A DNA stretch of 64,000 nt from a bacterium (GCA_024275575.1 JAJRYV010000009.1:19799-83798); one strand, 5' to 3'. Numbered from the stretch's first letter, positions 44,446-54,596 are shown. The notes: generated from the sequence alone by a model not told the origin. A program made the numbers and translations.

Positions 44446-45024
44446 TTAGCCTCCCAATCCGGCAAAACCCATAAAGGTGAGCGAGAGAATGCCGGCAACC
44501 ATTAAAATAATGGCGGTGCCGCGCACGACTTTCGGTGTATCGGCGATGTCGAGGTCTTCGCGAATTCCGGCCATGATCACCAGCGCGATAGTGAACCCGG
44601 CGCCGGCGCCCAATGCGTAGACCAGACTTTCGATAAAATTATAACCTTTGGCGGTTTGAAAGAGCGCCAAACCGAGAATCGCACAGTTCGTGGTGATCAG
44701 CGGCAGGAAAATGCCGAGGGCGCGGAAGAGCGCCGGGCTGAACTTTTTGATAATCATCTCAACCAGCTGCACCGTTGAAGCGATGACGACAATAAAGGAG
44801 ATGAGCTGCAGAAACGGGGCGTTGATGGCTTCGAGCATGAGATGGATGCCGTAGGCGCATATGGAGCTGACGAGCATGACAAACATGACGGCGCCGCCCA
44901 TGCGCGAGGCGGTGCCGATATTGCCGGACACCCCGATGAACGGGCAGATGCCGAGAAAATAGGCCAGTACGAAATTGTTGACCAGGCAGGCATTGATGAA
45001 AATATAACTCAATGATTCATTCAT
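44446..45024 (-). CDS. rnfA: Rnf complex subunit A
   Basis: An integral membrane subunit with six helices. The signature is NNFVLAYFLGICPFIGVSG and the mirrored TTNCAILGLALFQ, where the conserved cysteines coordinate the shared [2Fe-2S] centre in the membrane. It ends with GFAGLGG. Together with RnfE it forms a pseudo-symmetric pair through which electrons pass. The first four bases overlap the end of rnfE (ATGA). Confidence 0.95.
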   Translation of the reverse strand: MNESLSYIFINACLVNNFVLAYFLGICPFIGVSGNIGTASRMGGAVMFVMLVSSICAYGIHLMLEAINAPFLQLISFIVVIASTVQLVEMIIKKFSPALFRALGIFLPLITTNCAILGLALFQTAKGYNFIESLVYALGAGAGFTIALVIMAGIREDLDIADTPKVVRGTAIILMVAGILSLTFMGFAGLGG

Positions 45025-45635
45025 GCTGAGATCTCCTGCATTTTGGCGGCTTTGCGTTCTTTCATATAATTAAATAGCAGCAACCAGGCGCCGAGGGTGA
45101 AGAATCCGCCACCTGGTAAAATCATCAGAACCCAGGGTTCGTAACCGTGTCCGAAAACCTGATATTCGAAAAAAGTACCGGAGCCGAGAATTTCCCGCAC
45201 GGCGCCGAGACAGAGCAGGGCAAAAGTAAAACCGACGCCCATGCCGGCAGCGTCGAGAATCGATTTTCCGACACTGTTTTTCGAAGCGAATGCTTCTGCG
45301 CGCCCGAGAATGACACAATTCACCACGATGAGTGCGATGAATGCGCCCAGGGCTTTGTGAATGTCGATGCTGATCGCCTGAATAAGGTATTCTGCAACGG
45401 TGACAAAAGTTGCAATGATGAGAATAAAGGTCGCGATCCGCACCTGTTTGGGGATGAAATTTCGCAAGAGAGAAACCAGTGTGCTCGACATGATGAGCAC
45501 GAATGCTGTCGCCAGTCCCATTGCCATGGCATTGGTCGCGGAATTGGTTACCGCCAGGGTCGGGCACATGCCGAGCACCTGCACGAAAACCGGATTATCT
45601 TTCCACAAACCTTTGATAAAAGTGTTTGTATCCAT
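45021..45635 (-). CDS. rnfE: Rnf complex subunit E
   Basis: An integral membrane subunit homologous to NqrD. The two cysteine-bearing motifs, NPVFVQVLGMCPTLAVTN and VVNCVILGRAEAFAS, mirror those of RnfA. Six helices are visible and the length (204 residues) is normal. The gene follows rnfG after 62 bp and overlaps rnfA by four bases. Confidence 0.95.
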   Translation of the reverse strand: MDTNTFIKGLWKDNPVFVQVLGMCPTLAVTNSATNAMAMGLATAFVLIMSSTLVSLLRNFIPKQVRIATFILIIATFVTVAEYLIQAISIDIHKALGAFIALIVVNCVILGRAEAFASKNSVGKSILDAAGMGVGFTFALLCLGAVREILGSGTFFEYQVFGHGYEPWVLMILPGGGFFTLGAWLLLFNYMKERKAAKMQEISA

Positions 45636-45697
45636 TTTTGTAAGATCTTTCGCGTATTGATCGAATTGAGTAAATTAGCAAAAATCAGATTAAGCTT

Positions 45698-46378
45698 TTA
45701 TTGTTGTTTAAATTTTTCTCGGTTTTTGTAAAGCACCGGCATGTTTTGCGACGCGCTCGCCTGCAAAATTGCAGCGATCGCTTTTGAAGAAATCGTCGCA
45801 CCGGTGATGCCGTCGAGCTCCCAGGGGTTGCTTTTGGTGCCGTTTTTCTTAAAGACAATTTCGTTTTTTAACGATGAGCCATCATCGCTGAGAGCAACAT
45901 CCAGCGCTTCAAAGTTTTTTTGAAAGGCGGGGTCTTTCTCTATTTTATCACCCAACCCCGGGGTTTCTTTGCTTTCCAGCACCTGCATGCCAATGATGAT
46001 CTGTTTTTCCGGATTGAACCCAAGCAGAATATGAATAACATCCTGAAATCCCTGTCCACCTGCTTCCAGCGCCACGCCGACGAGGTCGTCATTGGCGTCA
46101 AATCCGGCGTAATACCTGGTTTCGCCGTTACCGTCGCCGATAAGTTTCTCGACCTGCCCATCTTTGACGATGAATATCGCTTTCGATTCGGCGCCCGGTA
46201 AAACTTTGAAAATTGCCCGCTCGAGTACTTCAGCTTTATTCTGTTTGATGATATCGAAGGTCAGTTCGTAGGTGCTGACGATCAGCAGGGCACACATCAG
46301 ACCGATGCCGGCAAGGGCGCGGATCATGTGCCAACTGTTCGGGGCTGCGGTCATCTGTTCCAATTCTGGCTGATTCAT
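45698..46378 (-). CDS. rnfG: Rnf complex subunit G (flavoprotein)
   Basis: A periplasmic FMN-carrying subunit held by one N-terminal helix (about residues 19-37). The flavinylation motif is DGITGATISS, so FMN should be attached by ApbE to Thr195. ETPGLGDKI is the other conserved segment. The gene overlaps rnfD by four bases (ATGA). Confidence 0.95.
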   Translation of the reverse strand: MNQPELEQMTAAPNSWHMIRALAGIGLMCALLIVSTYELTFDIIKQNKAEVLERAIFKVLPGAESKAIFIVKDGQVEKLIGDGNGETRYYAGFDANDDLVGVALEAGGQGFQDVIHILLGFNPEKQIIIGMQVLESKETPGLGDKIEKDPAFQKNFEALDVALSDDGSSLKNEIVFKKNGTKSNPWELDGITGATISSKAIAAILQASASQNMPVLYKNREKFKQQ

Positions 46379-47397
46379 TTGGCCCCTCCTTTCCTACCGG
46401 TTCCATAAACTCTTGATTTTAAAGCGCGATTAAGGAGTGGGGAGACGGCGTTGCCCATAAGAATGGCGTACATCATGCCTTCCGGCAAACCACCCCAGAG
46501 ACGAATGACCACCACCATGATGCCGATGATCATCGAATAGACGATGATGCCTCTATCGGTGATCGGCGAGGAAACCATGTCGGTGGCCATGAAGACGGCG
46601 CCGAGCATCATACCGCCGGAGAAAAGCATAAAAAGCGGCGTTGGCGTTGTGGGGTTGAAAAAATGCACAATACCGCTGAAAACCGCTACGGTGAGGAAAA
46701 TGGTCACCGGGATTTTCCAGTTCATCATGTTGCGGGCAACGAGATAGGCGCCGCCGAGCAAAATCAGAACCGCACTGGTTTCACCAATAGAGCCGGAGGT
46801 CATGCCGAGAACCATGTCGCTCACCTCGGCAGCCACATGGTTAAATTTCATGTTGCCCAACGGTGTGGCACCGGCAACGGCGTCATAAGTTGCGGTAGTA
46901 AATGGCCAGGCCAGGCTGGAAGATGGGATATGGGTAAAACGGTCGGCGAGAAATGCCGGATGCCAGGTGGTGATGGCAACGGGAAATGCGGCCTGTAAGA
47001 TGGCGCGCCCGGCGAGGGCCGGATTAAAAACATTATAACCCAAACCACCAAAAAGTACTTTCACCAGCATGATTGAGACAATGCTGCCGAGTACCGCCAT
47101 CCATAGAGGCAGGGCCGGGGGCAAGGTCAGACCGAGCAGCAGGCCGGTTATAGCTGCGGACCAGTCGCCGACGGTCGATTCCTTATTGTTGAGCCGGCAG
47201 TAGATATGCTCCGTTAAAACTGCGGCGATCGTCGTTACCGAAAGCATAAGCAATGCTGCAAGCCCGAATGAGTAGATTGCGAAAATGGTAACGGGCAACA
47301 AAGCAATAACGACGTTAAACATGATTTGATTCGTGCTCACGGAGGATTTCAAATGTGGTGAGGTGCGGATTTCCAATGGTTTATTTAAAACATTCAT
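46375..47397 (-). CDS. rnfD: Rnf complex subunit D
   Basis: The large membrane subunit that carries a second covalent FMN and likely part of the ion path. SPHLKSSVSTNQIM opens the sequence, and GGLGYNVFNPALAGRAIL is the conserved centre. The flavinylation site reads DAVAGATPLG, with Thr178 as the acceptor; the usual Ser/Thr three residues before it is Ala175, a minor change. About ten helices are seen. It overlaps rnfC by four bases and rnfG by four bases. Confidence 0.95.
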   Translation of the reverse strand: MNVLNKPLEIRTSPHLKSSVSTNQIMFNVVIALLPVTIFAIYSFGLAALLMLSVTTIAAVLTEHIYCRLNNKESTVGDWSAAITGLLLGLTLPPALPLWMAVLGSIVSIMLVKVLFGGLGYNVFNPALAGRAILQAAFPVAITTWHPAFLADRFTHIPSSSLAWPFTTATYDAVAGATPLGNMKFNHVAAEVSDMVLGMTSGSIGETSAVLILLGGAYLVARNMMNWKIPVTIFLTVAVFSGIVHFFNPTTPTPLFMLFSGGMMLGAVFMATDMVSSPITDRGIIVYSMIIGIMVVVIRLWGGLPEGMMYAILMGNAVSPLLNRALKSRVYGTGRKGGAK

Positions 47398-48734
47398 GCA
47401 GCGGCCTTTTTATCTCTGATAATTCCTTTTGCAACGCGGAAATAGTGAACCAGTGGAATATTCGACGGGCAAACATAAGAACACGAGCCGCATTCGAAAC
47501 AATCCATCAGGTTGTATTCTTTTTCCATGATATCATATTGTTCAAATTTTGCCAACCGTCCCATGCGGGAGGGGTTGAGGAAAATCGGGCAAGCATCGAG
47601 GCAGTGGCTACAGCCGATGCATGCATATTCCTTGCGAATGGTCGATTGACTTTCTTTGTCGGTGAGTACCAGCAAGCCGGAGGTGCCTTTGGTGATGGGC
47701 ACGTCGAGGCTGGAAACAGTGAAACCCATCATCGGGCCGCCGAGAATGACACGCGTGGCATTTTTCTTTAATCCCGCCTGTTCGAGTGCATAGCGCAACG
47801 GTGTGCCGATGGGAATCAGGTAATTGCCCCGTTTTTTCACGCCGGGCCCGGTTATGGTGATCGAACGTTCGATAATGCCGCGTCCCAATGGCAACAAGCG
47901 ACCGATTTCCGCAGTGGTCGCGACGTTAACGACGACACAACCGCAATCTGCCGGTAAGCCGCCCGAAGGCACTTCGCGAGCGAGCAGCGCCGTAATCAGC
48001 ATTTTTTCAGCGCCCTGCGGATATTTGACTTTCACGGCCTCAATGGTCACCGGCAAGTCATACGGTGCACGTTCTTGCAGCGAGATGATAGCGTCGGCTT
48101 TGTTGGCTTCAATGCCGATGATCACCCGTCGGGCGCCGGTCGCTTTCAGAATATAGCGAATGCCCATAAAAATATCATCCTGCTGCTCCAGCATGACGCG
48201 GTGATCTGTCGTCAGATAAGGCTCACATTCGACGCCGTTGATGATAAGCGTGTCAACTGATTTATCTTTTGGGATTTTCAATTTGACATGGGTTGGAAAT
48301 GCGGCGCCGCCAAGTCCGACGATGCCGGCCTCCTGTATGGCATTGATGATCTCTGCAGGTGTTGCGGAATCGACTTTGCATGGGGCGCCCGGATCAACGG
48401 TCTGGCCGGAAGCCGGGAAAGGCTCAAGAAAAATACTCATGACCATTTTACCGCTCATATTCGGCGCCCAGCCGATTTTTTTGATAATTCCTTAAACCGG
48501 GGCGTGCATTGTTACCGATACAAATCCTCCGGCTTCAGCTATTTTTTCACCACGCTGCACTTCCTGTCCCTCGCGCACGATGGCTTTCGCCGGCGCCCCG
48601 AGATGCTGTGACAGGGCGATGATCAGGACTTTAGCGAAAGGGAACTGGCGGATTTCGTTTTTCGCCGTTCCCTCCTTGTGCGTCGGTGGATGTACACCGT
48701 GGTTGAATGTTTTTTTTGCTACAACGGTTGTCAT
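47394..48734 (-). CDS. rnfC: Rnf complex subunit C, interrupted by an in-frame TAA
   Basis: RnfC is the NADH-binding subunit with two [4Fe-4S] clusters. The N-terminal part starts at ATG 48734 (TTVVAKKTFNHGVHPP, then ALSQHLGAPAKAIV and EAGGFVSVTMHAPV). It is followed by TAA at 48494-48492, then, in the same frame, GIIKKIGWAPNMSGK and the rest of the protein with GLGGAAFPTHVKL (NADH/FMN region), CIGCSHCLDACP and CFECGSCSYVCP. A normal RnfC reads across this point with Ser and Gly, so one base change (TCA to TAA) explains it. Translation could restart at ATG 48458, which would give the main part without its first domain. Confidence 0.85.
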
Positions 48735-48747
48735 ATATCTATTTTCA

Positions 48748-51700
48748 TTAATTGAATTTTTCAGCGCGTTTGATCCACTTGTCGATGTCTTTGGCAGAGC
48801 GGTCGGCCGGCAATCCCGGATGGATAACCTGAGCGGTGCATTTTTCCGCCGCTTTGACCAGATCGGAATAAGGACCGCCGTTGGGGTCTTTGATCTCCGC
48901 TTTTTTAGCGCTGTTATATTCAAATATTTTAGCGTTCAACTTGGTGCATTCGTCACACGAAGTACATTCCTCGGTGTCGATCCATGGGGCCATGTATTCA
49001 CCGTTAGTCGATGGCGCTTCCGTTCCGCTCGCGGCGGATTGTGCCGGTGTTGCTGCGGGAATGGCAATGCTGCCACCGTTTCCGCCGGTCAATTGCATCA
49101 GACCGGCTGCGATACTTTGAACCACTTCGGTGCGAATTCTCTCTTCAAGCACTTCTTCCGTCGTTGCCTTCCGACCTTCTCCGGCAAGTGCTTTGAGCAT
49201 GATCCAGAAATCCTGCCGTTCTTCGCATGATTTAATAATGGGTTCGGCGACGAGCAGGCGGTTCAGCTTGTTTTTTGCATCGACAGCCCAGATGAAAGGA
49301 TATTTGCCTTCGCGTTCGTCGGCATCCAGATCGAGAAAATCGGCGAGCAACACCATGTTGTCGTTCCATGTGTCCTGCGGTGCTTTGCGGAAATGCTTGC
49401 GGAAACGCGCTTCGGTCACGGCGAAATCGGCAAAAGTCATAGGCAGGTCCATCGTTTTCTCACGGCCGTTTTCTTCATAAGTGATGCTGTAAGTCGGCCA
49501 TTTTTCTTCGATATCCGGATTGCCCTCGAGATCGAAGCATTCAGCGGGAACCTGGCTGAGATCAGGGTTGAAGCGGAACAACGGATAAGCGCGGGATTCG
49601 ACCGCGAGCTTTGCCTGGCGTGCGCCACTGTCGTCAGCAATGCCGTGTTCGGGCTGGCAGGGACAATAGAGATTAAACAACGCCGGGCGCCGTACCTGCA
49701 AGCCCTGAATGAATCCCTCGATCATATGGCTGGTGTTCGAAGTCGCACCCTGCATGAAATAGGTGGTGCGGTGTGCCATGGTGATCAGTCCGATCTCCTT
49801 GCGGATTTCCTCTTTTCCCTGAATGGCTTTACCATACTGCGCCATGTCGGAAATCTGGCCGACGAAACCGGAGGTACAGGCCTGGCCGCCGGTATTGGAA
49901 TATACCTGTGTATCGACGATGAGAATTTTGATCGGTTTGCCCGACATCATCGCGCGGGAGATGTTTTGAAAACCGATGTCGTACATCGCGCCGTCCCCGC
50001 CGATAGCAACGACGGGCGGGCACAATTCCCATTCAGTATCGTTGAACTGGTGCCAGTTAAAGTAGCGGAAAAACTCTTTGTGTTCGGCATCGCTGTAGTT
50101 ATCGTTGAGTTCGAGCTCGGCCATGCGAATGGCTTTGAAACCCTCGGCCATTTTCGCCATGTGGCCTTCGAAAATGCCCATCGCCATGGAAGCGCTGTCC
50201 TGAAACAAATGGTTCGCCCAGGGGAAGGGATAGGGATTGAACGGATAAGTCGAAGCCCAGACAGATGTACAGCCGGTGGAGTTGATCAGTCCCAGACTAG
50301 AACGACCGCGACCGGTTGTGCCCTCGCTATATTTCCACTTCAGGTGTTTGAGTTTGGCGATGAGCTGTGTTACGCGTTTCAGCCATTCCTGATCGACCGG
50401 TTTGCTGCCGCGCAATTTTTCCATTTTGCCGGCGATAGCTGCCAGGGTCAAATCTCCGTCTTTGAGCTCGTCGATGGCCTGGCCCATGGCTTCCGAATCG
50501 CTGATATCCATGTCGGACACCAGTTTGAGCTGAATGTGTTTCTGCAATTTACCGATCAACTCGTTGATATAGGTCAGGTGTTTCTCGACACGCGGTTGCA
50601 TCAGTGCTTCAACTGTTCCGGTGAACAGGTGGATTACTGTTTTTTCAGTGCAGCCGAGACAGGCGCCGTCACCGCTGGCGAGAGAGAGATAGTTTGTTTT
50701 ATCAAGCAAAAGCGTATCCAGCGCGCCGATGCCTTCTTCGAGGTTGTCGATACGGATATATTTTTTCGGTGTGTTCGGCAGGTCAAGCCAGAATTCCCAA
50801 TCGTTGCGCAGGTATTTGATGCTGTCCTTCGTCTGCGTCATGGGAACGAGAGCCTCATCGCCGCAGACATCGACACATTCCATACAGCCCTTGCAGGTGT
50901 ATGGATTGACGGTGATGCTGAAAAGGCCACCGGAGTTGGGCACTTTCTTTTCCGGCACGGTATAATACGGTCGGGTAACGGCGAACTGAAAATCGCCCAA
51001 CTGTTCTTCGAAGAATTTGAACTCTTCCTGCAGTTTTGTTTTTTCCGCGCCGGCAAGTTCCGATTTCGTGATGGTTTCACGAATGGCGACATCGAATAAC
51101 TGGCGCACATTGTCCTGTTTGGCAGAGGTGAAAAGCGTGCGTAGGTTGCCTTCCAGTTGGCGTACCGCTTTGGGCAAATGTTTGACCTCATGGCCGGCTT
51201 TTTTAACCCGCTTAACCACGGTATCCAAAACCGCGCCGACTTCGCTGACAAGGCCGGGGATGGCGGTGTCCGGGCAAATCGTATAACAATTACCGCAAGC
51301 GGTGCAATTCTCGGCAATCCATTTGGGATGATCAAAACGAATGCCGGTCATGTCGCGGAATACACCGGTGACGGCCGGAATCAGGCTCAGGCCGATGAAC
51401 GGATCGGTGATGTTGTCATTGCCCATGCCGCGGGCGTAAAAATTGCCTGTCTGCTCCCAGAAACGATGGATATCGGTCGCCGGGGCCTGGCTTTGTGGTT
51501 GCTGTTTTAACATGATCGGCAATTTGGGCTCAGCTGCAACGCCGTTTGTTTTGCCGTTACCGCCTTCCCCGATGAGCATATTGGTAATTTGGATGATCTC
51601 TTCAAAACCGCGGCGCACAACGCGCAGGTTATCTTCGACAACCTGACGCCCCTTGCTGCCGAATTTATGCTCGAGCTGTTCTTCGATCGCTTTGAACAGT

Positions 51701-53667
51701 TTTTCATGATCGAGCCCGGCCTGATCCATCAACGGTGAAGCGGCAAAAAATGCACCCTGAAAAGCGATACCCTGCATGCGGTATTGCAGTTCGGGGTTGG
51801 TCGCTTCTTCACGTGCCACTTTAAAAGCATCGATATAATAAAATTTGATATCGTTATTGACTATATGACGCTGATAATGTACCGGAATGCTTTCCCACAC
51901 AGCCTTTGGTGAATCAAGATCGCTTTGAATGATAAAAACGCCGCCTTTTTTCAAACCGGCCAGCGCATTGGTGTGCCCGAAAACGTTGGGGTCCGGAGAA
52001 AGCACGACATCGACATAATAATATTCACAGTTGACGCGAATGGGTTCCGGGGCTGCGGCAAGATAATAGGTTGTCGGCTGGCCTTTTTTCTCGGAACCAT
52101 ATTTGGGGTTGGCTTTGATGTGATAGCCGAGCAGATCGAAAAGCGTCATCGCCAGGTTTTTTCCGGTGGTGATGGCGCCCCAGCCGCCGATGGAGTGAAA
52201 ACGTGCGGTGATGCTGCCTTCGGGCATCAGGTTTGGATTTTCGCTACCTCGAACAGATAATTCTTTTACATTCGGATAGCCATCGATGATATTTTGCTGG
52301 TGTATTTCCTGTTTCGGTGACAAGGCCTGATCACGAATGAAATCGATGGATAAATAAAACATCTTTTTTTGCTCGCCATCGGGCAGCATATTTTCAATTG
52401 CTCCGATGAGTCCCTCGGGTTGCAAATCGCGGCTGCCCATGCCGAAGGAGCCGGAGAAGAGCATCGGTGCCTCAGCAGCTTTGTAGGATTCCAGCTCGGG
52501 GTAGGGCAGGTCCTTTTTTGCCACACCGTTTTCCAGACATTTGGAAAGCGTGGCGCGAATTTCCCGCATGATCGGTAAATCTACCGCCAGCGGCTGATCC
52601 AGACGCTCGAGTACGACAACGCCTTTTTTGCCTTTGATAATCTTGCTCACAAGATCGGAGGGGAACGGGCGGAACATCACCATATCGACGACGCCGACTT
52701 TGATGCCGCGTGTTTCACGTAAATAATCGACGACAACTTCGGCGCTGGGAATAATGCTGCCCTGGCCGACGATGAGATAATCGGCATCTTCCGCTCTGTA
52801 GCTCATCACACGGGCGTATTGACGGCCGGTGAGTTCATAAAATTCCCTGAAAGCCTGATCGGTGAATTCCTGAATATGGTCGAAGAAAAACGGACGCTGG
52901 GCGGCAACACTCTGCATGTAGGAATCCTGGTTTTGCACGATGCCGGCCATCACCGGATTATCCACGTCCCAGAGCTCGGGAATACGACGGCGGGTTTTGC
53001 CGTAAAGAATTTTTTGCGCTGCAGTGGGTGTTTTGATGATGTCATCCGGCAGGCCGAGGTATTCAGCGATGAGTTCGCGTTCCGGAATCATCAACGATTC
53101 GATCAGGTGCGTGGTGAGAAATCCATCCTGAGCGATGATTCCCGGCGTCAATGCGAGCTCTGCGATTTTGTGACAGATGATATTCAAATCACAAACAGAC
53201 TGGGCGTTTTTACCGAACATTTGAAAAAAACCGGTATCATCGACGCAGTGGTAGTCATCGTGACCGGCATGCACGTTCAGGGTCGCTTTGGTCATCGCGC
53301 GGGCACCGATATTCAGCACATAAGTGAGGCGTTTGCCGACAGCGGCATAAAGTGATTCGTGCATATAAGCGATGCCCTGGCCGGAAGAAAAGTTTGAAGC
53401 ACGCAGCCCGGTCATCGACAAACCGGCGGTCACCGCAGCAGCGGCATGTTCACCTTCAGGTTCGATAAAAATCAGCGGCCGGTCGGAAATATTGATATGC
53501 CCGTTGGCGGTTTCTTCAGCCCAGTATTCGCCCATCTGCGTCGACGGTGTTATCGGATATGCCCCGGCTGCATCGGTCGATTCACGCTCACACATGATGA
53601 CGGCTGTATTGCCGTCCATCGCTGCGCGGCTACCGGGATATTTAAATTTTTTATTGGGTTTTGCCAT
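48748..53667 (-). CDS. nifJ: giant single-chain pyruvate:ferredoxin oxidoreductase with C-terminal ferredoxin domain
   Basis: The enzyme splits pyruvate into acetyl-CoA and CO2 and reduces ferredoxin. In order: the pyrimidine-binding domain (about 15-245, YPITPSTQMGEYW, EGEHAAAAV), domain II (about 265-430), the gamma domain (about 480-660, FHSIGGWGAITTGKNLA), cluster one CTACGNCYTICP (near 787), cluster two CKGCMECVDVCG (near 923), the proximal GACLGC (near 999), and the TPP loop IGGDGAMYDIGFQN (near 1222). The protein has 1,639 residues against about 1,200 usually. Extra sequence lies between the two clusters (about 125 residues where about 45 is usual), after GACLGC, and at the end, where ECTSCDECTKLNA and a later Cys form a one-cluster ferredoxin domain (about 1555-1610). 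It lies inside the rnf operon between rnfB and rnfC. Confidence 0.92.
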   Translation of the reverse strand: MAKPNKKFKYPGSRAAMDGNTAVIMCERESTDAAGAYPITPSTQMGEYWAEETANGHINISDRPLIFIEPEGEHAAAAVTAGLSMTGLRASNFSSGQGIAYMHESLYAAVGKRLTYVLNIGARAMTKATLNVHAGHDDYHCVDDTGFFQMFGKNAQSVCDLNIICHKIAELALTPGIIAQDGFLTTHLIESLMIPERELIAEYLGLPDDIIKTPTAAQKILYGKTRRRIPELWDVDNPVMAGIVQNQDSYMQSVAAQRPFFFDHIQEFTDQAFREFYELTGRQYARVMSYRAEDADYLIVGQGSIIPSAEVVVDYLRETRGIKVGVVDMVMFRPFPSDLVSKIIKGKKGVVVLERLDQPLAVDLPIMREIRATLSKCLENGVAKKDLPYPELESYKAAEAPMLFSGSFGMGSRDLQPEGLIGAIENMLPDGEQKKMFYLSIDFIRDQALSPKQEIHQQNIIDGYPNVKELSVRGSENPNLMPEGSITARFHSIGGWGAITTGKNLAMTLFDLLGYHIKANPKYGSEKKGQPTTYYLAAAPEPIRVNCEYYYVDVVLSPDPNVFGHTNALAGLKKGGVFIIQSDLDSPKAVWESIPVHYQRHIVNNDIKFYYIDAFKVAREEATNPELQYRMQGIAFQGAFFAASPLMDQAGLDHEKLFKAIEEQLEHKFGSKGRQVVEDNLRVVRRGFEEIIQITNMLIGEGGNGKTNGVAAEPKLPIMLKQQPQSQAPATDIHRFWEQTGNFYARGMGNDNITDPFIGLSLIPAVTGVFRDMTGIRFDHPKWIAENCTACGNCYTICPDTAIPGLVSEVGAVLDTVVKRVKKAGHEVKHLPKAVRQLEGNLRTLFTSAKQDNVRQLFDVAIRETITKSELAGAEKTKLQEEFKFFEEQLGDFQFAVTRPYYTVPEKKVPNSGGLFSITVNPYTCKGCMECVDVCGDEALVPMTQTKDSIKYLRNDWEFWLDLPNTPKKYIRIDNLEEGIGALDTLLLDKTNYLSLASGDGACLGCTEKTVIHLFTGTVEALMQPRVEKHLTYINELIGKLQKHIQLKLVSDMDISDSEAMGQAIDELKDGDLTLAAIAGKMEKLRGSKPVDQEWLKRVTQLIAKLKHLKWKYSEGTTGRGRSSLGLINSTGCTSVWASTYPFNPYPFPWANHLFQDSASMAMGIFEGHMAKMAEGFKAIRMAELELNDNYSDAEHKEFFRYFNWHQFNDTEWELCPPVVAIGGDGAMYDIGFQNISRAMMSGKPIKILIVDTQVYSNTGGQACTSGFVGQISDMAQYGKAIQGKEEIRKEIGLITMAHRTTYFMQGATSNTSHMIEGFIQGLQVRRPALFNLYCPCQPEHGIADDSGARQAKLAVESRAYPLFRFNPDLSQVPAECFDLEGNPDIEEKWPTYSITYEENGREKTMDLPMTFADFAVTEARFRKHFRKAPQDTWNDNMVLLADFLDLDADEREGKYPFIWAVDAKNKLNRLLVAEPIIKSCEERQDFWIMLKALAGEGRKATTEEVLEERIRTEVVQSIAAGLMQLTGGNGGSIAIPAATPAQSAASGTEAPSTNGEYMAPWIDTEECTSCDECTKLNAKIFEYNSAKKAEIKDPNGGPYSDLVKAAEKCTAQVIHPGLPADRSAKDIDKWIKRAEKFN

Positions 53668-53726
53668 CTTACCCGTCCTTTTGTTTGATTAAATATGTAT
53701 TCAACTCAATTCGTTACCTGATATAA

Positions 53727-54596
53727 CTAACTGCTCACGAGAGGGAGCGTAGATTTACGGAATACTTTTGGACTTTCTTCTCCTTTGATGACTGTGCCGT
53801 TTGGCTGCAGCCATACGATGGCGCCGGTAGGGCAGCGCCGGATTGGTTTTTGGGTACTGGAATTTTTGCTATAGTCGATGATGGGCAGATTGTTTTGCAT
53901 TGTGATCAGACCATTGTCAGCATCCATAGCGCAACGGCTGCAGGCCGTGCAGCCCACTTCACAGTACTCGAGAATTTCATCACCGGCTTCGAGACTTTGG
54001 CAATTGACCCACAATCTGTTGCTGATTTTGTGCAGTGTAAAAAGGTCTTTCGGGCAAATATCAACACAATCACCGCAGGCCGTACATTTTTCTTCATCGA
54101 CGACCGGCAGGCCAAAACGGTCCATGCTGATGGCATCAAAATTACAGACGACCTCACAATCGGCCAGGCCGAGACATCCCCAGGAACAGACTTTTCCGCC
54201 ACCGGCGACCTGGGCTGCCGCACGGCAGGAGCTGATGCCGGTGTATTGCGCCCGTGAACGGGAGACATTTTTACCGCCGGCGCAGGCAAGCCGGGCCACG
54301 CGTTTTTCTTCGGCGCCGGCATCGACACCGAGGAATTGGGCGATGTTTTCCAGACCATCGGGAGAGGAAACCGTACATTTCCCCGGAGACGTTTCATTGC
54401 GCACAACGGCTTCGGCAAAATTGCGACAACCGGGAAAACCGCAGGCACCGCAATTGGCATGCGGCAGCATGTCTTCGACGATATCGATTCGCGGGTCTTC
54501 GGGTACATATAGTTTTTTATTCGCTACGACGAGCAATAATGAGAGCGCAATTGTCAGGCCGGTCATTGCACCGAGTGCTGTTAAAAATACCAGCAT
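53727..54596 (-). CDS. rnfB: Rnf complex subunit B
   Basis: The ferredoxin-accepting subunit. A membrane helix opens the protein (MLVFLTALGAMTGLTIALSL). The Fe-S region NCGACGFPGCRNFAEAV binds one [4Fe-4S] cluster, and CSWGCLGLADCEVVCNFDA, CTACGDCVDICPKD and CTACSRC provide more. GGAG eight bases before ATG 54596 sets the start; the longer frame from 54659 adds a non-conserved leader. Separating rnfB from rnfC by the oxidoreductase is unusual, since rnfB normally follows rnfA or leads into rnfC directly. Confidence 0.93.
   Translation of the reverse strand: MLVFLTALGAMTGLTIALSLLLVVANKKLYVPEDPRIDIVEDMLPHANCGACGFPGCRNFAEAVVRNETSPGKCTVSSPDGLENIAQFLGVDAGAEEKRVARLACAGGKNVSRSRAQYTGISSCRAAAQVAGGGKVCSWGCLGLADCEVVCNFDAISMDRFGLPVVDEEKCTACGDCVDICPKDLFTLHKISNRLWVNCQSLEAGDEILEYCEVGCTACSRCAMDADNGLITMQNNLPIIDYSKNSSTQKPIRRCPTGAIVWLQPNGTVIKGEESPKVFRKSTLPLVSS

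Noticed and set aside
49393..51099. 568-codon plus-strand frame opposite the PFOR gene
   Set aside because: It is a shadow of the strongly supported minus-strand PFOR and contains no domain.
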